Source: JAAYJT01 sp037445555
GTDB taxonomy: Bacteria; Bacteroidota; Bacteroidia; Bacteroidales; JAAYJT01
Length of the DNA: 64,000 nt
Reading direction: 5' to 3'
NCBI GenBank assembly: GCA_037445555.1
Contig: JBBIKG010000017.1
Span: 10,624-74,623 of the forward strand
The notes below the pieces were generated by a model that saw nothing but the letters and a program-made list of their open reading frames with translations, searched no databases and was not told where the DNA came from. A program made the translations under genes and the position numbers. Shown one piece after another: positions 42,248 through 51,819 of the stretch. Positions within the stretch are counted from its first letter, which is position 1; each line of letters begins with the position of its first letter.

Positions 42248-43111
42248 ATGGACGGAAAAATATTAATAATCACAGGGGCCACCTCAGGGATAGGAAAAAA
42301 GGCAGCTCTGGAACTTTCGAAAATGGGCGCAAGAGTAGTAATCACAGCGCGTAACCTAGAAAAAGGAAATTTTGTGGCCAGCGATATCAGCCGGCAATCG
42401 GGGAATGAGGTCAAGGTGTTTCATTGCGACCTTACCTCACAGGCGTCAATACGTAAATTTGCCGATGATTTCGGCAGACAGTTTGATACGCTCGATGTAC
42501 TGATCAATAACGCCGGGGTGTGGCACCGACAACTTACCCTTACACCGGATGGATTTGAAGAAACGTTTGCCGTAAACGTGCTCGCTCGCTATCTGATGAC
42601 AACATTACTATTGCCTCATCTCAAAAGAAGTGGCATGCCGCGTGTCATAACCACCTCGAGCGGGTTGCATTTTGGAAATATAAATTTTAAGGACATAGAA
42701 TACCGGCAGAAGTTTTCAGGGTTTCATGCCTATCGGCAGTCGAAACTTTCAGTCATACTGCTGACGCGCTACTTGGCCAATATATTGAAAAAACATAATA
42801 TCAACGTGAACTGCTTTCATCCCGGATTCATCGCCACCGACCTTGGCCGCAACAGCAGCAAGGTGATGGAGTATATGTTCAAGTTTTTCGGACAATCGGT
42901 GGATAAAGGCGCCAAAACCATGATATATCTGGCATCCGATGCTTTTAACAACAAGATCAGCGGCGAGTACTTAGTAAACAATAAAGTGCGGCGAACCACG
43001 CGTCAGTCCTACGATATGGCTGCAGCAAAAAGACTCATGGACGTTATAGAGAACATGACCGGGGAGAGACTGGTTGTTTTGAATGATTCAAAATGTATTC
43101 TCAAGGCGTGA
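42248..43111 (+). CDS. SDR family oxidoreductase, retinol-dehydrogenase-like
   Basis: A 287-residue short-chain dehydrogenase. The cofactor loop is TGATSGIGKKAALEL, NNAGVWHR follows, and the catalytic stretch is TTSSGLHFGN with Ser and AYRQSKLSVILLTRYL with Tyr and Lys. This pattern (YxxSK with a long C-terminal part) is like human RDH/WWOX-type enzymes. The Arg in TARNLEKG after strand 2 suggests NADP use. The substrate is unknown. It is monocistronic or follows sugE after 75 bases. Confidence 0.87.
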   Translation: MDGKILIITGATSGIGKKAALELSKMGARVVITARNLEKGNFVASDISRQSGNEVKVFHCDLTSQASIRKFADDFGRQFDTLDVLINNAGVWHRQLTLTPDGFEETFAVNVLARYLMTTLLLPHLKRSGMPRVITTSSGLHFGNINFKDIEYRQKFSGFHAYRQSKLSVILLTRYLANILKKHNINVNCFHPGFIATDLGRNSSKVMEYMFKFFGQSVDKGAKTMIYLASDAFNNKISGEYLVNNKVRRTTRQSYDMAAAKRLMDVIENMTGERLVVLNDSKCILKA

Positions 43112-43267
43112 TACAGGCTCGCCCCTCAGGCGAAATGGTAGGAGAATAATGTCTTAACTATCAGTAGTTTATATTGCTCAATACTGATTGTCTCACTCCG
43201 TGTGCAAAAGCGGTAAACAAAATTGATTTTATTCTTCAAGTGTGTTTCCTGATCCCAATAAGGTAAC

Positions 43268-43275
43268 TAACTTTG
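43268..43275 (+). promoter_or_regulatory. -7 element TAACTTTG for the AsmA-like gene
   Basis: TAACTTTG lies 40 bases before ATG 43316. It shows that the in-frame TTG at 43277 belongs to the leader, not the start. Confidence 0.55.
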
Positions 43276-43315
43276 GTTGTCATTTATTTTAACCGAGCCA
43301 GAGTTACAAACCTAT

Positions 43316-46168
43316 ATGATCATGAGGAAATTACTGAAAATCATATCAGTGACTATTGTTGTGGTAATATCACTTATCGTCGTCACCCCGTTTGTTTTCA
43401 AGAACCGGATCATAGAATATGCAATCACTGAGCTTAACCGCAACCTGAATGCCACAATCAGTTTTTCGAAAGTCAGCGTTGACCCGTTCCGTAGCTTCCC
43501 GGATCTCAGATTAGGGCTAAACGAATTGTTGATCATAAGCAAAGCGCCATTCGAAGGCGATACATTCATGCTTGTCAGGCGCATGCATGTTACATTTGAT
43601 ATATTCAGCATGTTGAAAGGAAACCCATACGAAGCAAAAAAAATAGCACTCAGCCGGCCCTATATCAACCTGCTTATTAAGACCGATGGCACGGCCAACT
43701 GGGATGCAATACTTCCGGTTTCTGATGCTAAGGAAGGCGCAATTGCGGATACTTCACAGGCCTTAGTCTTAAGAATTAATGAGCTGGCAATCAATGAAGG
43801 CCGGGTCAATTATGACGACCAGGAGATAGACATGCAGATACTCCTGAACGAGGTCGGGGGTAAAGCAAAAGGTGCGCTCTCTGAGAAACTTTCCAACCTC
43901 CTCATACAGGCACAAGCCGAATCGTTATCAGTAATCTATCACAAAACCGCCTATCTTGACAGAATTAAAGCGTCCTATGAAGGATTGTTTGATATCGATC
44001 TGTTAAAAGACTATTATACATTACGCAACAGTAAAATCAACCTGAATCAGTTGGAACTTGTCGCCGAAGGCGGATTTGGTTTTGTAGGAGATGACATTTC
44101 TATCGACTTGTCGTTCAACTCAATGGATCAGGGATTTAAAAACCTTCTTTCTGTGGTGCCGGTAGTTTATAACAGGCAGTTTGATAAATTGCAGGCACAA
44201 GGTATGTTTACGTTCAACGGATGGTTCAAGGGGCTGTACGGCGACACCTCTTTTCCCGGGTTTGGCCTTAATCTGAAAGTGGATCAGGGTGCTGTGCAGT
44301 ATGCAGGTCTGCCGGGCAGCGCCACCAGCATACATCTTGATCTGGCAGTGGTGAACTCATCAGGACTCATTGATGACACTCAGATAAAGATTCCGAAGGC
44401 CTCCCTATTGTTTGATGGGAACCCGGTGCAGGCCTCGTTAATACTGAAGTCGCCTGTAAGCGACCCTTACATTAATCTTGATATCCTAGGCCGGGTTGAC
44501 TTGTCGCGATTGGAAAAAGTGTTCCCGCTTGCTGACAATCAGCGTTTTACTGGGATTGTTGACGTAAAAGCGGCACTTGACACACGACTATCCCACCTAA
44601 CGCAAAAAAGATATGGACTGGTTAATGCTACAGGTTATTTTCACGCCACCAATGTGTCGTTCGGTAATTCTTGGAATTTGAAACCGTTTTCGGTGGAAAT
44701 GGTAAGGTTGGACTTTAGCCCGGCTGTAACAGAAATGGCCATGAAAGAACTGAATATAGGCAGTTCTACATTGGATGCCACCGGTCGGCTGCAGCATTAT
44801 CTTGGTTACCTGTTGAGTAATGAAAACCTGATGGCAGATTTGTCTGTGAATGCCGCAATGATAGATGTAGACCAGCTTCTTGATTTAGTTCTTTTAAATG
44901 AATTTCCTATTCCTGACACCGCCAAAACAGGTGCGGTCATTCCCAAACTGCCTTCAAATATTGAGGCCGTCTTCCAGCTTCAGGCCGATAGCATCTTATA
45001 CAAAAATTATCGGCTTGGTAAGGCACTCGCAAAGGTGAATTACAAAGATGGGGTGGTGCAGTTTAATCCACTCGAGAGCTGGTTATTAGGAGGGAAGGTG
45101 GAGCTATCGGGCACGTTTGATGCCAGAGGCCCGGAACATGCATGGGTTGATTTGGATATAAGAATCTCGGATTTTAACATTGCTAAATCATATAAGTCCA
45201 TGGGTCTGCTGCAGGCTGCTGTACCAGTTGCCGAGCGCACAAGAGGAAGTTTTAGCACCGGGCTGTTGCTGAAAGGAAAATTTGACAACAACTTAAATCC
45301 GGTATATGAGTCGTTGCAGGGGGGCGGATTGCTTAATACTTCAGCAATCAGCATCACGACAGTTGAAACGTTGAACCGGTTGGGCGATCTTTTTGGCAAC
45401 AACGACTATAAAGAACTCACAACTCAGGGGGTCGATTTAGCTTTTCAGTTTATTAACGGCAAGCTTTTCCAACAGCCTTTCACCATCAAATGGGCCGGTA
45501 CTACCACCACTGTCAGCGGTTTTGTGGGCTTTGATAAGATCATTAATCTTGACTTGGTTTTTCAGGTGCCATTTGAAAAATTTGGCCCGGGTGCCAATCA
45601 GGCGATGCAACGTATGGCTACCGAAGCCGCCCGCAAAGGCATTAACGTATCGCCTGACAAAGGATTGATTGTAAAGGTGAATCTTGGCGGCTCGATACTC
45701 CATCCCACCATAACACTCGACTATAGATCGGCTGTTGCTGATATAAAAACTCAATTGCAGCAGGCTGCCATACTACAGCTTGAACAGCAAAAAGAAGAGT
45801 TTCAGCAAAAAATCAGCGAGCAGGCTCAGCGTTTGCTTGATGAAGCCAAACTACAAGGTGATGCGCTTATTGCGCAAGCTGGGCAGGCTGCGGCCAGGAT
45901 CCGGGCAGAAGCAGCGGCAGCCGCGGAGAAGATTCTTAAGGAGGCCGAAATCAGGGTTCAAAGGGTGGAGGAAGAAGCTCGTAAAAAGGGACCACTGGCT
46001 GAGGCTGCCGCCAGAGAGGTAACCCGGAGAATCAGGCAAGAGGCTTCAAACCTTGCTCAAAAAACCATCGCGGAGGCTGACAAACAGGCCGAAAATATTT
46101 TAGCGGAGGCGCAAAAACAGGCTAATGATCTCATGACAAAAGCCAGAGAAAAAGCCGAGCGACTTTAG
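43316..46168 (+). CDS. AsmA-family envelope protein with C-terminal coiled coil
   Basis: About 950 residues from ATG 43316 (or 43322). One N-terminal membrane helix (IISVTIVVVISLIVVTPFVF) is followed by a large periplasmic AsmA/TamB-like region with RSFPDLRLGLNELLI, IALSRPYINLLIKTDGTANWD and a later VDLAFQFINGKLFQQPFTIKW segment. Such proteins form lipid-carrying grooves between the two membranes. The last about 125 residues are an Ala/Glu/Gln/Arg-rich coiled coil resembling ATP synthase b or OmpH-like helices. This tail is not part of the classic AsmA core. The role is probably envelope maintenance, by family. Confidence 0.85.
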   Translation: MIMRKLLKIISVTIVVVISLIVVTPFVFKNRIIEYAITELNRNLNATISFSKVSVDPFRSFPDLRLGLNELLIISKAPFEGDTFMLVRRMHVTFDIFSMLKGNPYEAKKIALSRPYINLLIKTDGTANWDAILPVSDAKEGAIADTSQALVLRINELAINEGRVNYDDQEIDMQILLNEVGGKAKGALSEKLSNLLIQAQAESLSVIYHKTAYLDRIKASYEGLFDIDLLKDYYTLRNSKINLNQLELVAEGGFGFVGDDISIDLSFNSMDQGFKNLLSVVPVVYNRQFDKLQAQGMFTFNGWFKGLYGDTSFPGFGLNLKVDQGAVQYAGLPGSATSIHLDLAVVNSSGLIDDTQIKIPKASLLFDGNPVQASLILKSPVSDPYINLDILGRVDLSRLEKVFPLADNQRFTGIVDVKAALDTRLSHLTQKRYGLVNATGYFHATNVSFGNSWNLKPFSVEMVRLDFSPAVTEMAMKELNIGSSTLDATGRLQHYLGYLLSNENLMADLSVNAAMIDVDQLLDLVLLNEFPIPDTAKTGAVIPKLPSNIEAVFQLQADSILYKNYRLGKALAKVNYKDGVVQFNPLESWLLGGKVELSGTFDARGPEHAWVDLDIRISDFNIAKSYKSMGLLQAAVPVAERTRGSFSTGLLLKGKFDNNLNPVYESLQGGGLLNTSAISITTVETLNRLGDLFGNNDYKELTTQGVDLAFQFINGKLFQQPFTIKWAGTTTTVSGFVGFDKIINLDLVFQVPFEKFGPGANQAMQRMATEAARKGINVSPDKGLIVKVNLGGSILHPTITLDYRSAVADIKTQLQQAAILQLEQQKEEFQQKISEQAQRLLDEAKLQGDALIAQAGQAAARIRAEAAAAAEKILKEAEIRVQRVEEEARKKGPLAEAAAREVTRRIRQEASNLAQKTIAEADKQAENILAEAQKQANDLMTKAREKAERL

Positions 46169-46284
46169 GTCGGTGTATTCCCGGTTTGCTGAATGTTGAT
46201 TCCGCCATATTTCAAACTGATGGTATTGGTTTTTTTCTAATTTTATGGACCTGAAAACAACACAAATCCATCAAAACCAAAACC

Positions 46285-47748
46285 ATGACAACAAAAGGAG
46301 TTGACTTTTACAAACAGGCGGGCATGCGTGCCATGCAATGGCATGAAGAAAACATGAAAAAGATGCGCAAGTGCCGTTTTGATACCATAGCTGTACATGG
46401 CATCTACTCCATGCAGGAAGCAATTGATTTCAACCAGGGCTCCATCATAGAGCCTATTTATATGAGCACTTCGCAGGCTTATCGCGACAGCGATGAAATG
46501 GAAGCTGCACTCTCCTATCAGATACCCACATGGTGCTACTCACGTATAGCCAACCCAAGTATGTATTACCTTGAAGGCGTACTGGCACTGCTCGAAGGGT
46601 ATAACAGCGGTGTTGAAACCTCCTGCATTGCCACTGCGTCGGGCATGGCCGCTATACAGAGCGCTGTGGATCCTTTCTTGATTGATGACCCCGCACGCCC
46701 TAACCTACCCAGAAACTTTGTAGCCAATTGTCAGGTGTACGGCGGTACCTTTCAACAGTTCGCCATGCGCAAACAATTGGAACGAAATATTGAATGGCGC
46801 AAGGTGTTGAATAGCAATGATATAAGTGAGTGGGAAAAACATATTGATGAAAACACCCGTTTCCTCTACGGTGAACTACCAAGCAATCCATCGCAGGCGT
46901 TTTTTGATATCAAACAGGTGATAGATTTGGCGCACAAATATGGCATCCCGGCAATTTTCGACTCAACCGTAGCTACTCCTGCGCTGTTGCGACCTATTGA
47001 ATACGGGGCTGATATCGTGGTCCAATCAGTAACCAAATCGTTGTTTACCAGTGGTTTTGGAATTGCGGGAGCTGTTATTGCAAGAAAAAACATTACAACC
47101 CGCCTCGATAACCCTGCAGCTAAAGCCGACTTCTGTGCATACCTGAAGCAACTCCCGAACCGAGACAACGGTCCGAATATTTCGCCCATGAATGCCATAC
47201 TTGCAATCAACGATATACGCACCATTCGCGGTCGTATGGATCAAGCAAGCATGAACACCATGAAAATTGTTGAATTTCTTAAGCAGCACAAACACATCGA
47301 AGGTGTAGATTATCTTGGACTGAAGAACCATCCGCTGCATCAGGTGGCATCAAAATACCTTTTCCTTGCCGATTCAGAGTTTGACGAAAGATACGGTAGC
47401 CCCGTCAATCGCTACGGCCACCTGATGTCGTTCAGGGTGAATGGAGGCGCTCAGCAGGCACGAATGGTATTTGATGCCTTTGAACGTATCTGGCGTGCTA
47501 CCGACTTGGGGCGCATTAAGTCGGTAGCTACTATACCCGCCATTTCTACTCACAGCCAGCAGGGTGAAGCAGGCAGGGCTCTGGCTCAGATACCACCTCA
47601 TCTTATTCGTTTGTGTGTTGGTCTGGAACATCCCGACGATATTATCGCCGACCTTGATCAGGCTTTGGGTGTGCTGGATGGGAAAAGGATTTTCTTTACC
47701 TCACCCGAATATTCGGCGGGAGGTGCATCGGGTGCAACATTACGCTAA
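46285..47748 (+). CDS. Cys/Met metabolism PLP enzyme, cystathionine gamma-synthase-like
   Basis: A 487-residue PLP enzyme longer than usual (about 390). It has YSRIANPSMYYLEG at 85-98, TASGMAAIQ, the PLP lysine K251 in VVQSVTKSLFTSG and FDSTVATPALLRP with the ring Asp. This is the cystathionine gamma-synthase/beta-lyase superfamily. Position just before thrC and a presumed homoserine kinase suggests it may take O-phosphohomoserine or another homoserine ester to make cystathionine or homocysteine. That link is inference, and methionine gamma-lyase-like activity is an alternative. The long N-terminus is helical and highly charged. Confidence 0.85.
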   Translation: MTTKGVDFYKQAGMRAMQWHEENMKKMRKCRFDTIAVHGIYSMQEAIDFNQGSIIEPIYMSTSQAYRDSDEMEAALSYQIPTWCYSRIANPSMYYLEGVLALLEGYNSGVETSCIATASGMAAIQSAVDPFLIDDPARPNLPRNFVANCQVYGGTFQQFAMRKQLERNIEWRKVLNSNDISEWEKHIDENTRFLYGELPSNPSQAFFDIKQVIDLAHKYGIPAIFDSTVATPALLRPIEYGADIVVQSVTKSLFTSGFGIAGAVIARKNITTRLDNPAAKADFCAYLKQLPNRDNGPNISPMNAILAINDIRTIRGRMDQASMNTMKIVEFLKQHKHIEGVDYLGLKNHPLHQVASKYLFLADSEFDERYGSPVNRYGHLMSFRVNGGAQQARMVFDAFERIWRATDLGRIKSVATIPAISTHSQQGEAGRALAQIPPHLIRLCVGLEHPDDIIADLDQALGVLDGKRIFFTSPEYSAGGASGATLR

Positions 47749-47758
47749 ATAAATTGAA

Positions 47759-49114
47759 ATGCTGACTCTGAAATATTACTCTACCAACCGGAAAGCTCCG
47801 GTGGTGTCTTTTGGCGAGGCGCTGCTTAATGGCCAGGCGCCTGACAGAGGGCTCTATATGCCGCTACAGGTTCCAAAAATCAAACCCGACATACTGAGTT
47901 CCCTGTCCGCAATGTCTTATCCGGAGGTTGCCTTTACCGTTCTGAATGAATTCCTGAGAGGCGAAATACCTGAATCGGTGTTGCATGCGATGACTTCGGA
48001 GGCCTACAACTACCCGGTTCCGCTCGAGTTGGTCTTTGAACGAAAATTTGTGATGAGGCTCGATCAAGGGCCTACGGCTTCGTTCAAAGATTTTGCTGCC
48101 CGCATGATGGGAAAGCTGATGAGCTATTACCTCGCTCAGACACACTGCAGGCTTCTGATTCTTACAGCAACATCAGGCGACACAGGCAGTGCAATAGCGA
48201 ATGCCTTCTACGAACTCGATAACATCGACGTGGTAGTACTCTTCCCGAGACTTGAAGTGACATCGCGCCAGCGAAAGCAGATGACAACTCTGGGTAAGAA
48301 CATTCGGGTGATTGAGGTTGACGGAAAATTTGATGATTGTCAGGCTTTGGTCAAAAGAGCATTTGCTGATCCGGAACTGGCATACCTGAATTTGTCTTCA
48401 GCCAATTCCATCAATATCGGAAGGCTTATTCCCCAGGCGGTGTATTACGTGTATGCCTGGGCTCAATTAAGGACTTCGGTGGCCGACAAACCCGTATTTG
48501 TGGTTCCGTCAGGGAATTTCGGCGACATGATGGGTGGGATCATTGCCTGGCGTATGGGACTGCCTGTTAAACGAATGGTGATAGCTGTGAATGAGAATGA
48601 CGAGTTTCAGCAATTTCTTGAGACCGGGAAATATCAGAAGATTGAACCGTCGGTCAATTGCATTTCGAGTGCTATGAATGTGGGTCACCCAAGCAATCTG
48701 GCACGGCTGGTAGATTTATATGGAGGCGAGATGGATGAGCGGGGAAATCTGAACAGACATCCCGACATAAATCAGATGCGCCATGATATGTTTGCGGTTT
48801 CAATCAGCGATAGCCGTACTCGCGATACCATCCATGATGCCTGGAAAGAGCATAAGTTACTACTCGAACCTCACGGAGCTGTGGGATGGGCTGGTTTTCA
48901 GCACTATATCAGTTCAATTGGCAATGATCCCGAACAACTTTTTGTGGTACTTGAGACAGCAAATCCTGCAAAATTCCCTGAGCAGATTAACGAAATCCTT
49001 CAGTTTGATCCCCTGTTGCCTGCAAGTCTGCAAGGACTCGAGGAAAAAGATGAACATTACGACCACATCACTAATGACTATGACACTTTCAGAAATTACT
49101 TGTTGAGCAGATAA
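47759..49114 (+). CDS. thrC: Threonine synthase
   Basis: A 451-residue PLP enzyme of fold type II. The PLP lysine is K110 in GPTASFKDFAARMM, and LTATSGDTGSAIANAF binds phosphate. The long form with a start like YYSTNRKAPVVSFGEALLNG is the E. coli/Bacteroidota class. It makes threonine from O-phosphohomoserine. It begins 10 bases after the Cys/Met enzyme and is followed after 49 bases by the presumed homoserine kinase, so the run covers both sides of the reaction. Confidence 0.96.
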   Translation: MLTLKYYSTNRKAPVVSFGEALLNGQAPDRGLYMPLQVPKIKPDILSSLSAMSYPEVAFTVLNEFLRGEIPESVLHAMTSEAYNYPVPLELVFERKFVMRLDQGPTASFKDFAARMMGKLMSYYLAQTHCRLLILTATSGDTGSAIANAFYELDNIDVVVLFPRLEVTSRQRKQMTTLGKNIRVIEVDGKFDDCQALVKRAFADPELAYLNLSSANSINIGRLIPQAVYYVYAWAQLRTSVADKPVFVVPSGNFGDMMGGIIAWRMGLPVKRMVIAVNENDEFQQFLETGKYQKIEPSVNCISSAMNVGHPSNLARLVDLYGGEMDERGNLNRHPDINQMRHDMFAVSISDSRTRDTIHDAWKEHKLLLEPHGAVGWAGFQHYISSIGNDPEQLFVVLETANPAKFPEQINEILQFDPLLPASLQGLEEKDEHYDHITNDYDTFRNYLLSR

Positions 49115-49163
49115 CGATGGTGGTGCGTTATTGTAATGTAATTAATAGCCCCCAAATCCAATT

Positions 49164-50369
49164 ATGAAATATATCATCATACTCGCAGATGGCGCCTCAG
49201 ATTATCCGGTTCCGGAACTTGGGGGCAAAACTCCATTAATGGTCGCAAACAAACCCAACATTGATGCCCTTTGCAGGAGAAGCCGGTGCGGTTTGCTCGA
49301 AACCGTTCCCGGAGATATGCCGCCGGGGAGCGAGATAGCAAATCTGGCCGTACTTGGTTATGATGTGCGTAAGGTTTATCAAGGCCGTGGAGTACTCGAG
49401 GCTGCCAGTCTTGGCGTCCTGCTCGATTCTGGCGAACTGGCAATGAGATGTAATCTCATTTGTGTCGATCCCGAAGGAAAAATAAAGAACCACAGCGCCG
49501 GACATATTTCCAGCGAAGAGTCCCATCAGCTGATCGACTTCATCAACCGAAACCTCTCAACAGAACATTTCAGGTTTTACAACGGGGTAAGTTACCGGCA
49601 TTTGTTCGTGATGAAAGGGGGTTCCAATCAGATTGAGTGCACTCCCCCCCACGATGTACCCGGCACTCCGTTCAGGCAGGTGCTCGTTAAAAGCAGGAAA
49701 CCTGACGGCGAAGGGACAGCCGCTTTACTGAATGAGCTGATTCTGAAATCACAGCAAACGTTACCTGAACATCCGGTGAATAAGGCACGAGTGGGTGCTG
49801 GAAAAGATCCGGCGAACTCTCTATGGTTTTGGTCGCCGGGATACAAGCCGCAAATGCAAACCTTTCAGGAACTTTACGGAAAAACAGGTGCAGTGATATC
49901 TGCTGTTGACCTGATTTATGGAATAGGGGCATATGCCGGTTTTGAGGCTGTCAAAGTGCCCGGGAGCACAGGACTCTGGAATACGAATTATGAAGGTAAG
50001 GCGCAGGCTGCAGTTGATGCGCTGAAAAGAGTAGACCTGGTGTACCTGCATATAGAAGCAAGCGATGAGGCAGGGCACGAAGGCGATTATGAGTTGAAGG
50101 TTCGCACCCTGGAGTACCTTGATCAGCGGGTGGTTAAGTATATTGTGGAGCAAACTGCAGGTTTGGAGGAACCTGTAACCATCGCCATACTGCCTGACCA
50201 TCCCACCCCTTGCGCCCTCCGGACCCATGTGCATGATCCTGTGCCGTTCATGATTTACCATCCCGATGTGAAACCGGATGGTGTTGAAAAGTACGATGAG
50301 GAGTCTGTGAGAGAAGGGTATTACGGGTTGTTAAAAGGAAAAGAGTTCATTGCAGCATTGTTGAAATAA
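49164..50369 (+). CDS. Phosphoglycerate-mutase-like presumed homoserine kinase
   Basis: A 401-residue alkaline-phosphatase-superfamily protein of the cofactor-independent phosphoglycerate mutase type. MKYIIILADGASDYPVPELGGKTPL, GDMPPGSEIANLAVLGYD (nucleophile Ser) and the metal-binding HIEASDEAGHEGD and ILPDHPTPC motifs are seen. Bacterial members of this group beside thrC form the proposed homoserine kinase family (TIGR02535), which stands in for ThrB. No ThrB is coded here. The alternative is a second phosphoglycerate mutase. Placement after thrC favours the kinase reading. Confidence 0.85.
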   Translation: MKYIIILADGASDYPVPELGGKTPLMVANKPNIDALCRRSRCGLLETVPGDMPPGSEIANLAVLGYDVRKVYQGRGVLEAASLGVLLDSGELAMRCNLICVDPEGKIKNHSAGHISSEESHQLIDFINRNLSTEHFRFYNGVSYRHLFVMKGGSNQIECTPPHDVPGTPFRQVLVKSRKPDGEGTAALLNELILKSQQTLPEHPVNKARVGAGKDPANSLWFWSPGYKPQMQTFQELYGKTGAVISAVDLIYGIGAYAGFEAVKVPGSTGLWNTNYEGKAQAAVDALKRVDLVYLHIEASDEAGHEGDYELKVRTLEYLDQRVVKYIVEQTAGLEEPVTIAILPDHPTPCALRTHVHDPVPFMIYHPDVKPDGVEKYDEESVREGYYGLLKGKEFIAALLK

Positions 50370-50385
50370 ATCATAACTTTTAACC

Positions 50386-50937
50386 ATGACTGTTATACCC
50401 AAACGGATGGTGAAGTTACTATTGGGTGCGCTGTTAGTCAGCATAATCCTGGGCAGTGTCCCCTCATCTGCTCAAGAGCAGACCATCATAGAATTTTATG
50501 CCGAAACCCCGGCTGTATCTGACCTTGTGCTCGAGGTTGAAACCACCGTCACGGGCAAGGTGGAGTACACGCCATTCGGTTGGAAGATACCTCCGGGACA
50601 TATCGTGCGGATTGAGATACAGCACCCACCTCCCGAAATGGCTATGGCCGAAGTTCGGCTGGGGTATGATTGGAGCGGGGGTGTGGTCTCTGCTATCTTT
50701 GCAGGACATGGGGTCCGACGGAATAAATACAAGGTATTTCAGGAAATGCTCTATCCCAACGAAACTCAAAAACGTATTTTCCCCGACATGTATGCCCGAG
50801 GATATGAATTTAGCATACAGACCGTTTTCAGTCAGTCGGCGGGTGACAATTATTTGTTGCTTCAGTCGCTCTCCTTGATCTGGCAACCTGAGAAAAAAGA
50901 AGACAATAGCTCTCGAACCCAGGATAAACAACCCTAA
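50386..50937 (+). CDS. Secreted protein of unknown function
   Basis: A 183-residue protein with a signal peptide ending PSSAQ (residues about 1-30; another ATG at 50407 is possible). The mature part is beta-rich with few recognisable motifs: EFYAETPAVSDLVLEVETTVTG, PFGWKIPPGHIVRIEIQHPPPEM and a charged tail. I know no named family. It follows the homoserine kinase-like gene by 16 bases and precedes the FabG-like gene by 14, so it is in the same run, though the functional link is not obvious. Confidence 0.72.
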   Translation: MTVIPKRMVKLLLGALLVSIILGSVPSSAQEQTIIEFYAETPAVSDLVLEVETTVTGKVEYTPFGWKIPPGHIVRIEIQHPPPEMAMAEVRLGYDWSGGVVSAIFAGHGVRRNKYKVFQEMLYPNETQKRIFPDMYARGYEFSIQTVFSQSAGDNYLLLQSLSLIWQPEKKEDNSSRTQDKQP

Positions 50938-50951
50938 TTCCCGTCAACCAT

Positions 50952-51707
50952 ATGAATACTGAAAAAGTCGCTCTTGTTACCGGAGCCTCACGTGGCATCG
51001 GAAAAGCCATATCCATACAACTGGCTTCGAAAGGAATAACAATAGCATTACAGTATAACCAGAACATACTGGCAGCCCAGGAAACACTTGCTATGCTGGA
51101 GGGTGGCGGGCATGACTTATTCTCGAGTAATCTTGCAAACTTCGAAGCAACGGTGAAGCTGGCAGACGACATCCTGAAACATTACGGACGAATCGATGTG
51201 CTGGTAAACAATGCAGGAGTATATATTGAGAAACCTTTTCTGCCGCTCAACCTTGACGAGTGGAAGCGGATTTGGGACGAAACAATTGACCTTAATCTGA
51301 CGGGGCCGGCGCATCTTTCCTTTGTTGTCGGAAAAGTTATGGCAGAACAAGGTCATGGCCGTATCATCAATATCACCTCGCGGGGAGCATTCAGGGGTGA
51401 GCCCGATGCACCGGCCTACGGAGCCAGCAAAGCAGGATTGAACAGTTTAAGCCAATCGTTTGCAAAAGCATTGGCTCCGCAAAATATTATGGTTTTTACA
51501 GTGGCTCCGGGTTTCGTTGAAACCGATATGGCACGTGATGCGCTGCACGGACCCCGCGGCGATGAAATACGGGCTCAAAGCCCGCTAAACCGAGCTGCAA
51601 GCCCCGATGAAATTGCTAACCTGGTAGCCTATCTCGCCATCGATGCCCCTGCCTACCTGACAGGAAGCATTATTGATATTAATGGAGCCTCTTATTTGAG
51701 AAATTGA
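50952..51707 (+). CDS. SDR family reductase, FabG-like
   Basis: A 251-residue short-chain reductase. VTGASRGIGKAISIQLASKG binds cofactor, NNAGVYIEKPF follows, ITSRGAFRGEPDAPAYGASKAGL carries the catalytic Ser, Tyr and Lys, and YLTGSIIDINGASYL is the C-terminal FabG-type end. It resembles 3-oxoacyl-ACP reductase but fatty acid genes are not near, so another keto substrate is possible. It is the last gene of the co-directional run that starts at 46285. Confidence 0.85.
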   Translation: MNTEKVALVTGASRGIGKAISIQLASKGITIALQYNQNILAAQETLAMLEGGGHDLFSSNLANFEATVKLADDILKHYGRIDVLVNNAGVYIEKPFLPLNLDEWKRIWDETIDLNLTGPAHLSFVVGKVMAEQGHGRIINITSRGAFRGEPDAPAYGASKAGLNSLSQSFAKALAPQNIMVFTVAPGFVETDMARDALHGPRGDEIRAQSPLNRAASPDEIANLVAYLAIDAPAYLTGSIIDINGASYLRN

Positions 51708-51819
51708 ATGATCTTACCGGAGCGTCTCGGTAAATTACGAAGATGAATGTAAAAAGAATTATTGACGCAAGGTTAGGTGTAAACGTCAGAACGTTTCGGT
51801 TCTCCTTGAAAACATAAGT

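Noticed and set aside
43119..43133. Hairpin TCGCC-N5-GGCGA after the SDR gene
   Set aside because: The stem is only 5 bases and no T run follows, so I do not call it a terminator.
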